From contig NZ_OEQK01000005.1 in assembly GCF_900240405.1 (NCBI RefSeq), positions 186,001 to 250,000 of the forward strand: a stretch of DNA of 64,000 bases, given 5' to 3'. The position numbers were made by a program, and so were the translations under genes. This DNA comes from Salirhabdus sp. Marseille-P4669 (lineage in GTDB: Bacteria; Bacillota; Bacilli; Bacillales; Alkalibacillaceae). The notes under the pieces are model-generated. The model was not told the DNA's origin. It saw only the letters and a list, made by a program, of their open reading frames with translations, and searched no databases. Positions 44,248 to 53,029 of this stretch are shown here, piece by piece; the stretch's first letter is position 1; each line of letters starts with the position of its first letter.

Positions 44248-44964
44248 TTGATTAGTGGATTGGATTCTGAAATTGAAAATGAAGCATTAATGGAAAAAGA
44301 ATTAGTGGAGCGAGCGAAGCGAAATGATAAGGATGCTTTTGGAGAACTAATTCGACGACATCGTGCCAAAGCTTGTCGATGGGCACAGAAATGGACGAAA
44401 GACCCTTTTTTAGCAGAGGACATTGTGCAGGACGCTTTGTTAAATGCGTTTCTTCAAATTCACAGCTTAGTTGACTCAGAAAAATTTAATGCCTGGTTTT
44501 ACCGAATAGTAGCAAACCAAGGCTATATGAAGCTAAGACGCGGTGGTCACTTTGGTAAAGAAGAGCCTTTTTCATCTCTTTCACCTAGACAAAAGCAACT
44601 GGATTGGTCAAATATAGATCACATTCTGTTTCACTTAACCAAAACGGTTGATACCACTCCATCCACTAATCCAATCGATCAAGTGATTCGTAAAGAAACA
44701 ATCAAAGGAATTACGTTAATGCTACAGTGTCTTACAGAAAAAGAACGTCGTATTTTTGAAGGGTATTTCTTTGAGCAATTATCACCGACAGAAATTGCGA
44801 ACATGTTTCAAACGAAGGTTAGCAATGTGTATAACCTACTCTCTCGATCAAAAAACAAAATTCGTATGGAAAGGATTCGTATTTGTATTGGGGAATATGT
44901 GAAGACAAGAAAAGAGAAAGGTCTTCCTACAAAACGAGTTTTGGATCATTCAAAATTACTTTAA
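44248..44964 (+). CDS. ECF-type RNA polymerase sigma factor
   Basis: 238 residues from TTG 44248, with AAGGAGG seven bases upstream; the ATG at 44218 has no ribosome site. Region 2 is RHRAKACRWAQKWTKDPFLAEDIVQDALL and region 4 is CLTEKERRIFEGYFFEQLSPTEIANMF, a complete two-domain ECF sigma with a long linker and a basic C-terminal tail. No anti-sigma gene follows. The next gene, 18 bases on, is a soluble BtrH_N-like protein. Target promoters unknown. Confidence 0.85.
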   Translation: MISGLDSEIENEALMEKELVERAKRNDKDAFGELIRRHRAKACRWAQKWTKDPFLAEDIVQDALLNAFLQIHSLVDSEKFNAWFYRIVANQGYMKLRRGGHFGKEEPFSSLSPRQKQLDWSNIDHILFHLTKTVDTTPSTNPIDQVIRKETIKGITLMLQCLTEKERRIFEGYFFEQLSPTEIANMFQTKVSNVYNLLSRSKNKIRMERIRICIGEYVKTRKEKGLPTKRVLDHSKLL

Positions 44965-44982
44965 ATTAGGAGTGAATATGAA

Positions 44983-45939
44983 ATGGGAAAAAGCGTAATG
45001 ACAGAATCCTGGTCATCGGCAGCAACTGCATTATATGGTGCATGTGTATATGTAAAGGAAAAGCTTTCCCTAGTAGAAGTAATGGGGTATACAGGTCATG
45101 CATTCCGTATTAATATTCATGCTGATACTGTAGATGTAGCTGGTCCTACTGCCTATGACTGGGAAAAATTCTTCACGAAAGGACTAATGAATTTAGGGTT
45201 TACTTGTAAAGCTATCCGTACAAAGGATTTTATTCCCCCGACTCCAGAGGAATTAACAAAAGCAATATCACTCGTTCAGGATAGTATTGATAAAGGAATT
45301 CCTGCAGTAGCTTGGGATATGTTTATTCCAGAGTTCGGTAATATTTATGGGTATGATGATGATAAAAAAGTATTTATGGCAAAAGATCCAAAAGCGGATG
45401 GTCATCTGCAATATGAAAAGCTTGGTAGAGGAGAAATACACGAGCTGTTTGTGTTGACGATTGACAAACAATTGGAGGTTACCGAAACAGAAATGTTAAA
45501 AGGGGCACTTGAGCTGGCAGTAGATCACGCCTATAATCGTGAGCACGAATTTCCAAATCCACCGTTTGAAAATGGAATTAAAGGCTATGAAGCTTGGATC
45601 CATGCTTTCCAAAAGCAGAAAGTGAGTGACTTTGGAAATGCTTATAATGCAGCTGTGGTACATGACGCTCGTAAATTTGCTGCTTTGTTTTTTGAAGATA
45701 TATCTCATAAAGAAAGTATAAACGACGATGTACGACACTTAGCTAAGCAGACTAGTCAAAAGTATGGAGAAATAGCAGAACACTTGAATCAACTAGTTCG
45801 TATGTTTCCTTTCCCACAAGGTGGAAACCCAAATGATCCGTTAGAAGCGAAACGCGCCATTGAAATACTGTATGATGCAAAAGGAAAGGAAGAACAGGTA
45901 ATTAAAATACTTGAAGAAATGCTAACGAAATTAGACTAA
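44983..45939 (+). CDS. BtrH_N-like soluble protein, partner of the ECF sigma factor
   Basis: 318 residues without signal or membrane segment. The N-terminal part (about 10-155) resembles the butirosin BtrH N-terminal/cysteine-peptidase-like fold, with Cys21 (LYGACVYV) and His39 (GYTGHAF) as possible catalytic residues and YGYDDDKKVF as the typical strand. The rest (about 165-318) is helical. BtrH itself transfers an acyl group from a carrier protein. It may sense or process a ligand that controls the sigma factor; inference. ATG with AGGAG ten bases upstream; its own terminator follows. Confidence 0.55.
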   Translation: MGKSVMTESWSSAATALYGACVYVKEKLSLVEVMGYTGHAFRINIHADTVDVAGPTAYDWEKFFTKGLMNLGFTCKAIRTKDFIPPTPEELTKAISLVQDSIDKGIPAVAWDMFIPEFGNIYGYDDDKKVFMAKDPKADGHLQYEKLGRGEIHELFVLTIDKQLEVTETEMLKGALELAVDHAYNREHEFPNPPFENGIKGYEAWIHAFQKQKVSDFGNAYNAAVVHDARKFAALFFEDISHKESINDDVRHLAKQTSQKYGEIAEHLNQLVRMFPFPQGGNPNDPLEAKRAIEILYDAKGKEEQVIKILEEMLTKLD

Positions 45940-45984
45940 AAGAAGAAGCGCTTGAATAATTGGATTCAAGTGCTTCTTCTTTTT
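45939..45984. terminator. Terminator of the sigma/BtrH_N operon
   Basis: AAGAAGAAGCGCTTGAAT pairs with ATTCAAGTGCTTCTTCTT (one G-T pair), followed by T. It also faces the convergent transglutaminase-like gene. Confidence 0.88.
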
Positions 45985-45997
45985 TATGTGAAACTGT

Positions 45998-47080
45998 TTA
46001 TTCGTAACGTATTTGAATTTCTGTGGTACAACCTTTAACCCCTAATTTGTTTATTGCACAAACTTTAATTGTATTTATACCTTCTCTTAATTCACAGTCT
46101 ACCGTTGACTCATTTGTATAGAATTTTTCTTGTTGATTTATTTGGATTTCATACTTATTGAAGAATTCCATATTATTAAGAAATTTTAATTTAAATTTAG
46201 GTTGAGTTTCAAACAAATCTAAATTTGCTTGAAATTCTTCTAATGTTTTAATGTTGTTTTTCTTAAAAATAGCATTAAAGTCAATTTTTTCTTTGTAATC
46301 GAAAAGAATGAGTGTTTGATTTATTGGAAAATAGAGATCATGAAGATTATTCGTATAAACAGCATTACTTAATCCCATATATTGAAAGGCTAATTGTTGC
46401 TTCGGGTTATTTAAATGCAAGGTTAATCTTGTTCTAATATCCTGTTCGTAAACAAAAATACACATAAAGCCAAAATAGTTAGAGAGAAAATCTTTATACT
46501 TTTTGATTGCTTCACTTTTATCTATCCCAATTATGGCAGCTTTTGTATCCATATAAATAATATGTACTTCATCAAAGTTCGTATATATTTCATAGTAGTT
46601 TAATGGTATGTTGTCTTTTGTAGCATACATACTAAATTGCGGGTCGAGATAAATCCACTTTTCTAGACTATTAGACCAAACTTCTACCGCCATATGTGCT
46701 TTTCCAAGTCCACCATAGTCGGCATCCTCGCTGATGATGTTAACAAGCCTTGCTACATAACCTAATGCATTGAAAACATCTACAGTAACCTTCGCGTACT
46801 CTACACAGCGGAATTTTTCACCTTTACCAGCTCTTTCCAAGATCTCTAAAGATGTCATATCTTCAGGTGCATTATTGATACCATCATGTTCCCATTGGGA
46901 AGAAACCCAATCCATAGTCTGATAGAAAATATCCGGATCACTATAGATAAGTAAATTTACTCTAGATAAGACATATTCTCTTAACTTGCGCATCTCATCA
47001 CCGTCAACGTCCTTTAAGTTAAAATGAGCAGGTTTTTGTATGTTTCTATTATTAGATTGTAAGATCTTGACTTCCTTCAA
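45998..47080 (-). CDS. Transglutaminase-like cysteine protein
   Basis: 360 residues. The core triad is Cys92 (KFRCVEYA), His129 (KAHMAVEVW) and Asp146 (YLDPQF), as in the transglutaminase-like peptidase superfamily. No signal peptide is seen. The C-terminal 120 residues are beta-rich, ending in EGINTIKVCAINKLGVKGC, like an immunoglobulin-type domain. Bacterial members are usually amide hydrolases or proteases. TTG start after GGGGGA. Substrate unknown. Confidence 0.75.
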   Translation of the reverse strand: MKEVKILQSNNRNIQKPAHFNLKDVDGDEMRKLREYVLSRVNLLIYSDPDIFYQTMDWVSSQWEHDGINNAPEDMTSLEILERAGKGEKFRCVEYAKVTVDVFNALGYVARLVNIISEDADYGGLGKAHMAVEVWSNSLEKWIYLDPQFSMYATKDNIPLNYYEIYTNFDEVHIIYMDTKAAIIGIDKSEAIKKYKDFLSNYFGFMCIFVYEQDIRTRLTLHLNNPKQQLAFQYMGLSNAVYTNNLHDLYFPINQTLILFDYKEKIDFNAIFKKNNIKTLEEFQANLDLFETQPKFKLKFLNNMEFFNKYEIQINQQEKFYTNESTVDCELREGINTIKVCAINKLGVKGCTTEIQIRYE

Positions 47081-47140
47081 TGGAAATCCCCCTTTTAGTA
47101 AAAAACGATTTCTCTACCATTTCTTTTTCTATGATAGATT

Positions 47141-47629
47141 TTATGTATTAGAGCCTATTAACAGTTTCTCAAAAAGTAGCTCGTCCCGAATTGCAATTCC
47201 ATTATCTGCAATAAGTGGGATTTGTGGCTTTACTTTTCGGGCTTCTTCTACTGCATTTGAAAAAATGTGAACCAAACGATATCCTCGTTTTTGATAAAAG
47301 GCTAATGCACGAATGTTGTCATTGGTAGTGATGACTTTTACAAGCTTGCATGTATCTAGAACCTTCTCTTCCACTTTTTTAAGTAAGCTAGTACCAATTC
47401 CTTTGTTTTCTACTAAACTATCCAACGAGATTATCTCACATTCCTGTTTGTTGATTGTATAGGTAATTAATCCGACAATTTCCTCTCTCTCATTAATTGC
47501 AGCATATCCATCTAATTCATCACAATGAAAAACCCCACTGGAAATAACCATTTCCGTGCTTCCCCAGTGCTGTACAAAAAAGTTTGTTAATTTCTCCTTC
47601 TTTATATTGTTTAACGTGTAAATTTTCAA
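47141..47629 (-). CDS. GNAT family N-acetyltransferase
   Basis: 162 residues. CoA loop VENKGIGTSLLKKVE (about 72-86) and AFYQKRGYRLVHIF (about 109-122) identify a GNAT. The ending IPLIADNGIAIRDELLFEK is shared by a Bacillus subgroup acting on unknown small amines. TTG start with a weak site. It lies about 60 bases upstream of the transglutaminase-like gene on the same strand. Confidence 0.78.
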   Translation of the reverse strand: MKIYTLNNIKKEKLTNFFVQHWGSTEMVISSGVFHCDELDGYAAINEREEIVGLITYTINKQECEIISLDSLVENKGIGTSLLKKVEEKVLDTCKLVKVITTNDNIRALAFYQKRGYRLVHIFSNAVEEARKVKPQIPLIADNGIAIRDELLFEKLLIGSNT

Positions 47630-47639
47630 ACCTAGTCCC

Positions 47640-47919
47640 CCAGTTTTATGTGTGTTGATAAATTACTCTACTTATTAAAAAGCAGAAGGACACGATAAAA
47701 GGTTATCTCCTCTTCCATACAAGTATTACAATTATTATATATTATTTTGAATATGGACAAAAGTAGTAATATTTTAACTTTTACTAGCGTGAAACTCTCA
47801 TTGAGAAAATAGGAAAACTCAATGAATTTACTTGTTTAACTAAAGCTTTTATGATAATTGCAATAAAAAAGTTTTGTCTTGCTAATACCTACATTAATTC
47901 AATACTTTCCAAATAAAAA
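47640..47919. other. Intergenic stretch, no gene recognised
   Basis: About 280 A/T-rich bases between the GNAT start and the yeeI terminator. It holds only an imperfect inverted repeat, CTCATTGAG-N12-CTCAATGAA, near 47800. No reading frame of merit is seen. Confidence 0.5.
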
Positions 47920-47953
47920 AGCAGACTTTTTGTGTTGTAACAAAAAAGTCTGC
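47920..47953 (-). terminator. Terminator of yeeI
   Basis: GCAGACTTTTTTG pairs with CAAAAAGTCTGC on the minus strand and is followed by TTTTTTATTT, directly after the stop. Confidence 0.85.
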
Positions 47954-47962
47954 CTACTATCA

Positions 47963-48676
47963 TTAATCTAAATCCACGTTATGGTAAACCTGCTGAACAT
48001 CCTCTAGGTCTTCTAAAACATCAATCATTTTTTCAAATTGTTCTTGTGCTTCTCCATCAAGCTTCACTTCATTTTGAGGGAGCATTGTTAATTCTGCTAC
48101 AGTAAATTCGGTAATACCAGCATTTTTAAATGCTTCTTGTACAGTATGGAATTGATCAGGTTCTGCATAGACAATAACGATGTCATCTTCAGACATAATA
48201 TCACGGACATCAATATCTGCTTCCATCAATAATTCCAGAACCTCTTCTTCATTTTTACCTTCTATACCAAAAACAGCTGTACGATCAAACATATATGCTA
48301 CGGAACCATTAACCCCCATATTTCCACCGTTTTTACCAAACGCAGCACGTACTTCAGAAGCAGTACGATTCACATTGTTTGTTAAGGCATCAACAATTAC
48401 CATTGATCCATTAGGTCCAAATCCTTCATAACGATGTTCATCGTAATTTTCGTCCGAACCACCTTTTGCTTTTTCAATAGCTCGGTCGATAATGGATTTC
48501 GGAACGTTATATGTTTTTGCACGCTCAAGGACCATTTTTAAAGCCACATTTATTTCTGGATCTGGTTCACCTTTAGCGGCTACATAGATTTCACGGCCGA
48601 ACTTTGCATAAATACGACTCGTATTTTTATCCTTAGCTGCCTTCTTTTCTTTTATGTTATTCCATTTACGGCCCAT
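47963..48676 (-). CDS. yeeI: YebC/PmpR-family protein, YeeI orthologue
   Basis: 237 residues from ATG 48676. The start [16 protein letters not shown] and the end [12 protein letters not shown] are hallmarks. It aligns with B. subtilis YeeI along its length, with the YRYEG-type [16 protein letters not shown] and NGSVAYMFD segments. YebC family members bind DNA or ribosomes and have been linked to transcription regulation or relief of stalling at proline stretches. A 12-bp inverted repeat stands upstream at 48719-48757. Confidence 0.9.
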   Translation of the reverse strand: MGRKWNNIKEKKAAKDKNTSRIYAKFGREIYVAAKGEPDPEINVALKMVLERAKTYNVPKSIIDRAIEKAKGGSDENYDEHRYEGFGPNGSMVIVDALTNNVNRTASEVRAAFGKNGGNMGVNGSVAYMFDRTAVFGIEGKNEEEVLELLMEADIDVRDIMSEDDIVIVYAEPDQFHTVQEAFKNAGITEFTVAELTMLPQNEVKLDGEAQEQFEKMIDVLEDLEDVQQVYHNVDLD

Positions 48677-48718
48677 AAAAACACTCACTTTCAATGTGTC
48701 TAAATTTTCTGATGAAAT

Positions 48719-48757
48719 ATGCTAACCAATCAAAGAAAGCTTCGAATTGTTTAGCAT
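48719..48757. repeat. Inverted repeat upstream of yeeI
   Basis: ATGCTAACCAAT and ATTGTTTAGCAT pair at 11 of 12 positions around a 15-base loop, 43 bases before the start. No T-run follows, so it is more likely an operator or leader structure than a terminator. Confidence 0.5.
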
Positions 48758-48828
48758 ACCTCACCTGTATTTATTATACCTTAATTACGAAATTTGTTAA
48801 GAACGAACTTTGCAGAGTATGATTTACA

Positions 48829-49344
48829 TTACTTTCCAACTTCTCTAGCATACCGTAACGAAATATAGTCTTCATGTACTCCCTTTTCATAGGCTTCTTC
48901 TTCGTGTTGAAAACGAAATCCTTTCGCTTCATAAAATGGTATTGCTTTTTGATTATCTTTGGCAACAGATACCCATTGTATTGTTGCACCTAGTTCTTGT
49001 TGCTGCAATGTAATAGCATGAAGTAATTTACTACCAATACCTTCATTTCTCCGAGTAGGTTTTAAATATAATACATAAATCTCGGCTTCGCGCGCTCCAG
49101 TCATTCCTCCTCCTCCAGCACCAACTACTTCTTCACCATCCAAGGCTACAAACCAACCTCCCCAGCCCCTTCCTGTTTCTGTCACTTCTTTATAAACACG
49201 TTCTTCGTTATAATACTCGCTAATAATTTGTTCGATATACTCTTTCGAATATAACTCCTTATACGTTGCCCATTGTGCTTCTATGCATACGTTCACAATA
49301 GCTTTTACATGTTTTATTTCTGCAATTTGTACAGTTATCATCAT
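48829..49344 (-). CDS. GNAT N-acetyltransferase, paralogue of the one at 5436-5942
   Basis: 171 residues. The glycine-rich VVGAGGGG strand (about 73-80) and the CoA loop RRNEGIGSKLLHAI match the other GNAT in order and spacing, and the C-terminal IPFYEAKGF is alike. The Gly-rich turn is unusual in GNATs. Two adjacent ATGs (49344, 49341) can serve as start. It is the last gene of a possible unit with the three genes above it on the same strand. Confidence 0.82.
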   Translation of the reverse strand: MMITVQIAEIKHVKAIVNVCIEAQWATYKELYSKEYIEQIISEYYNEERVYKEVTETGRGWGGWFVALDGEEVVGAGGGGMTGAREAEIYVLYLKPTRRNEGIGSKLLHAITLQQQELGATIQWVSVAKDNQKAIPFYEAKGFRFQHEEEAYEKGVHEDYISLRYAREVGK

Positions 49345-49354
49345 TACGCTCCTT

Positions 49355-49891
49355 CTAATCTAGTAATAAACCTTCCTTTTTTGCAAATTGAATGAACTCG
49401 TCGTATGGATCTCCTGGAATATTTAATAGTTTACAAAACGCAGGCTCCGTCTTATAACCTTTCCTTTTCAAGTCTCGTACTTTTTGCCGCATACTAGAAT
49501 CTACCTTTAAGAGGGCATTTTCAATAACCATATGTAGGTATGCATTTTGTTCACACACTGGTTGCGGCTGCCCAAATAATTCAAATTCAAATCCGCCATA
49601 CAAAAAGTTTGCTTTCACTACTTTTCGTTCTCTTATTACTTTTTCGGTTATTCGAAACTTACTTAAATGCCCATATCGCCTAATTATTTTTTCTTTGAAC
49701 GCATTCAGATGATAAGCTTCCATAATAATATCCAAGTCAGAATTCTCTACGTCTATATTAAGAGGGATTGTTCCACATAAGGTTGGATTATAGTCTTTAA
49801 AATCCTTTAAAATATTTAATTTGATTATATTCTCGTAAGCTAGTTGTTGCCTTGGATTACCTGTTCTTAATACACCAAGCGAATCAAACAC
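49355..49891 (-). CDS. DUF4269 nucleotidyltransferase-like protein
   Basis: 178 residues from GTG 49891 (AAAGGAG seven bases upstream). A nucleotidyltransferase-like core is visible: LCGTIPLNIDVENSDLDI (about 38-55) with the Asp-x-Asp pair, then FELFGQPQPVCEQNAYLHM, characteristic of DUF4269. Activity is unknown. It overlaps the stop of the TmrB-like gene by eight bases, so the two are coupled. Confidence 0.75.
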   Translation of the reverse strand: MFDSLGVLRTGNPRQQLAYENIIKLNILKDFKDYNPTLCGTIPLNIDVENSDLDIIMEAYHLNAFKEKIIRRYGHLSKFRITEKVIRERKVVKANFLYGGFEFELFGQPQPVCEQNAYLHMVIENALLKVDSSMRQKVRDLKRKGYKTEPAFCKLLNIPGDPYDEFIQFAKKEGLLLD

Positions 49892-50432
49892 CAATATTCT
49901 CCTTTACTCTAGATGAAATAATTTGTACAACTTCATCACTGGATATGGTATCGGTTATTATTTTTTCTTCAAAAAGGTCTTCCTGAAAAGCCTCCACACA
50001 CTTATTTGTTTGCTGGAAGCTCCAATTCCCTTCATCTTCACCTCTTTTTAGTAGACGGGCATGAATCGTTTTTTCGTTAGCTGTTAAACAAAAATGGTAC
50101 GTATCTTTATCTAAGTCTTTTAACTGATTAAATATATAAGTAAAGTTTTCTTTTTTATAAATCGTCATCGGCACAATGAGGGTTTTGTTATATTTGTTTT
50201 TTATCATGGTAGCTACTTGAACCGTAAGAATTTTCCATAAATCAAAGTCCTGAAAATCCCCTGTTCTTTCGTGTTCTTGCCTCATATTTTCAGGAACCAA
50301 TTCTCTTAGTAAATACCCTATGTTTTCAGGATCAAATATAATGCTATTAGGTATTAGTTGGTTTAATTTTTTTGCTGTAGTGGTTTTCCCGACACCAAAC
50401 GCACCATTAATTAAGATAATTATGGGAAACAC
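49884..50432 (-). CDS. TmrB-like P-loop kinase
   Basis: About 182 residues. P-loop NGAFGVGKTT (9-18), FDPENIGYLLRELVP and LIVPMTI align with B. subtilis TmrB, the tunicamycin-binding resistance protein, and with related AAA kinases. The C-terminal amphipathic membrane-binding helix of TmrB is absent, so tunicamycin resistance should not be assumed. The start is unusual. GTG 50432 overlaps its own GGAG site, and the next codons are ATA and ATT, which would be non-standard starts. Confidence 0.72.
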   Translation of the reverse strand: MFPIIILINGAFGVGKTTTAKKLNQLIPNSIIFDPENIGYLLRELVPENMRQEHERTGDFQDFDLWKILTVQVATMIKNKYNKTLIVPMTIYKKENFTYIFNQLKDLDKDTYHFCLTANEKTIHARLLKRGEDEGNWSFQQTNKCVEAFQEDLFEEKIITDTISSDEVVQIISSRVKENIGV

Positions 50433-50443
50433 TCCTTTTGCTT

Positions 50444-51049
50444 TTAATTATGAATAACTAGGTTCGCATGTTTTTCCGGGTTACGATTTTCTAAATAATA
50501 ACTCTCTGCTATCCAATATCTAGTCTTAAACTTATCTATCTTTTTTTTAGTGTCTGCATGCTCTCTTTGAAATCTTTTATCTTTAGAACTGGTAATGAAA
50601 ATGAAAAAATCAAAGTACTTATGCCATTCTTTTCGTTGGAGAAATACCCCTTCAATTAAAATAATGCAAGGTGTAGGAAGCTTCATTTTTTTCTGTACAA
50701 TATCATCATTGTCAGGATCATAAGATGGAAGTACTACTTGTGAAGCTGTTTTTAATTTGCTAAAAAAGACTTTCTTCAAATAGTCAACATCCCATTGGAG
50801 CTGGTAATATTCATACCATTCATCGAAGGGAGTATCGTATCTTTTCTTCCTTTCTACGATAAAATCATCCATATGAAAAACAAGAATCGGCATCTGATAT
50901 TCAATAAGTTTTTGGTGAAGTAAATTGGTGTAGGTTGTTTTCCCGGACCTGCTTAAGCCATCAATACCAACAATAAATCGTTCACTATTCGATACTGTGG
51001 GTATGCTTTCTATACATGTTTCAATTTCTTTTTCGAATATGTTCCTCAT
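50444..51049 (-). CDS. Uridine kinase-like P-loop protein
   Basis: 201 residues. Walker A GLSRSGKTT (31-39), HMDDFI (about 59-64) and LIEGVFLQR (about 130-138) follow the uridine kinase/phosphoribulokinase-like layout found in Bacillus proteins of this size. It lies 11 bases before the TmrB-like gene. The phosphate acceptor is not known. Confidence 0.78.
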   Translation of the reverse strand: MRNIFEKEIETCIESIPTVSNSERFIVGIDGLSRSGKTTYTNLLHQKLIEYQMPILVFHMDDFIVERKKRYDTPFDEWYEYYQLQWDVDYLKKVFFSKLKTASQVVLPSYDPDNDDIVQKKMKLPTPCIILIEGVFLQRKEWHKYFDFFIFITSSKDKRFQREHADTKKKIDKFKTRYWIAESYYLENRNPEKHANLVIHN

Positions 51050-51140
51050 TCCTTTATAGTGAAGTAAGACCTGTACATTATAACAAATCTAGCAGTTTAT
51101 CGTTTTAATATTTAGAATAATTAATGTTACCATCTTTTCT

Positions 51141-52787
51141 TCAGATTTCCTTGGCTATAGCTCTACCGGCGGTTCTACCGGTAAATAGACAACCACCTAA
51201 AAACGTACCTTCTAATGAACGGTAGCCATGTACTCCTCCACCACCAAATCCTGATACTTCTCCTGCAGCATAGAGTCCTGGTATGGGATTGCCTGTTTTA
51301 TCCAGAACCTGTCCGGATAAATTTGTTTGTAATCCACCAAGGGTTTTACGACTCAATATATGTAATCGGATTGCAATTAACGGGCCATTTTTGGGATCTA
51401 ATATTTTGTGTGGTTTTGCAACCCGGATTAATTTATCCCCCCGATAAAAACGAGCCCCTCTCATAGCAGTAATTTGAAGGTCTTTTGTAAATTTGTTGTC
51501 TATCTCACGGTCACGTGCTTGAATTTGTTTTTCAATTTCTTCATAGTTTAATAGATTTGCATTCGTTAATTGATTCATTCCGTCTACAAGCTTATCTAGT
51601 GAATCCGCTATAACAAAGTCTTCTCCTTTGTCCATAAATGCTTGTACTGGACTAGGTGCTCCTGAACGAATACGTGACAACAGTTTTTTCATACTTTTTT
51701 CCGTCAAGTCTGGATTTTGCTCTGAACCAGACAATGCAAGTTCTTTCTCTATTATTTTTTGCGTGAGAATAAACCAGGAGTAATCATATCCTGTTTTCAT
51801 TATTTCTTCCAACGTCCCTAACGTATCAAACCCTGGCAAAAACGGTGCTTGAAACCTCTTTCCATTTGCATCTAACCAGATCGATGATGGACCTGGAAGT
51901 ATACGTATCCCATGTTTACTCCAGATTGGTGCCCAGTTTTGGATTCCTTCGGTGTAGTGCCACATCCGATCTCGATTAACTATATGTCCTCCTATATTTT
52001 CAGTAATCTCTAGCATCCTACCATCTACATGAGCTGGCACACCCGAAATCATGTGCTTCGGTGGCCGACCTAAACGTTTCGGCCAGTTTTTTCGAATTAA
52101 TTCAAAGTTTGCTCCAATACCACCACTAGAAACAAGTACAGCTTGTGCATGATATTCAAATTCTCCAATTATTTCTCGAGAGCTATCCTCTCCACGCGAG
52201 ACATTACTTTGCTGAAGGATGGACCCTGAAACACCAGAAATCATTCCATTTGTACGTAATAATTGATCAACACGATGTCGAGGTTTGTAATCAACCAATC
52301 CATTCTTGATATGCTCACGAACCCGACGTTCAAACGGAGCGACGATTCCAGGGCCGGTTCCCCACACAATATGGAATCTTGGCACCGAATTTCCATGGCC
52401 ATCCGCTAAGTAACCGCCTCTTTCGGCCCAACCAACAACAGGAAAAAACTTAACTCCCATGTCTCTTAACCAAGCTCTCTTTTCTCCTGCAGCAAAATCG
52501 ATATAGGCTTCTGCCCATTTACGCCCCCAATAATCTTCTTCCCGATCAAATCCTGCTGTTCCTAACCAGTCTTGCCACGCTAGTTCTTTTGAGTCCTTTA
52601 TCCCCATTCTTCTCTGTTCCGGTGAATCTATTAGAAAAAGTCCACCAAACGACCACCAAGCTTGTCCGCCCAATGATGCTTCTGGTTCTTGATCTAAAAG
52701 TAAAACATTTTTACCTGCATCTCCTAACTCTGCAGTAGCAACTAGTCCTGCAAGCCCTGCGCCAACAACGATAACATCATATCGCAA
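51141..52787 (-). CDS. FAD-binding dehydrogenase (fumarate reductase/KstD-like)
   Basis: 548 residues. FAD motif VGAGLAGLVATAEL (8-21) and ASLGGQAWWSFGGLF (about 37-51) mark the flavocytochrome c/3-ketosteroid-dehydrogenase superfamily, closest to actinobacterial and Bacillus FAD-binding dehydrogenases. C-terminal LGGLQTN and LYAAGEVSGFGGGGVHG complete the FAD site. It oxidises or reduces an unknown CH-CH bond. TTG start after GGAGGGG. Monocistronic, 240 bases from the next gene. Confidence 0.82.
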   Translation of the reverse strand: MRYDVIVVGAGLAGLVATAELGDAGKNVLLLDQEPEASLGGQAWWSFGGLFLIDSPEQRRMGIKDSKELAWQDWLGTAGFDREEDYWGRKWAEAYIDFAAGEKRAWLRDMGVKFFPVVGWAERGGYLADGHGNSVPRFHIVWGTGPGIVAPFERRVREHIKNGLVDYKPRHRVDQLLRTNGMISGVSGSILQQSNVSRGEDSSREIIGEFEYHAQAVLVSSGGIGANFELIRKNWPKRLGRPPKHMISGVPAHVDGRMLEITENIGGHIVNRDRMWHYTEGIQNWAPIWSKHGIRILPGPSSIWLDANGKRFQAPFLPGFDTLGTLEEIMKTGYDYSWFILTQKIIEKELALSGSEQNPDLTEKSMKKLLSRIRSGAPSPVQAFMDKGEDFVIADSLDKLVDGMNQLTNANLLNYEEIEKQIQARDREIDNKFTKDLQITAMRGARFYRGDKLIRVAKPHKILDPKNGPLIAIRLHILSRKTLGGLQTNLSGQVLDKTGNPIPGLYAAGEVSGFGGGGVHGYRSLEGTFLGGCLFTGRTAGRAIAKEI

Positions 52788-52988
52788 CCGAACCCCTCCT
52801 TCATCAAGATAACGCTTACATATTATTCTATTTTAGTATACTTTAAAAATTTCATTGGTTGAATATTAGTTTTGTAATATTTTCAATCAACCCTTACTAT
52901 AACTTATGTTGGTCGACAAATAACGATATATTCGGTCTTTGGAGCATCAAAACCAGTTAATTGAGGTTAGCGAAACAAACAAAATAAA

Positions 52989-53014
52989 AGCTCCCTAATA
53001 CTAGATTAGAGAGC
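52989..53014 (-). terminator. Terminator of the CoA-transferase gene
   Basis: AGCTC-C-CTAAT and ATTAG-A-GAGCT with one mismatch, then TTTTATTTTG on the minus strand, 15 bases after the stop. No gene lies between 52788 and 53029. Confidence 0.75.
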
Positions 53015-53029
53015 TCGTAACAATAACGT

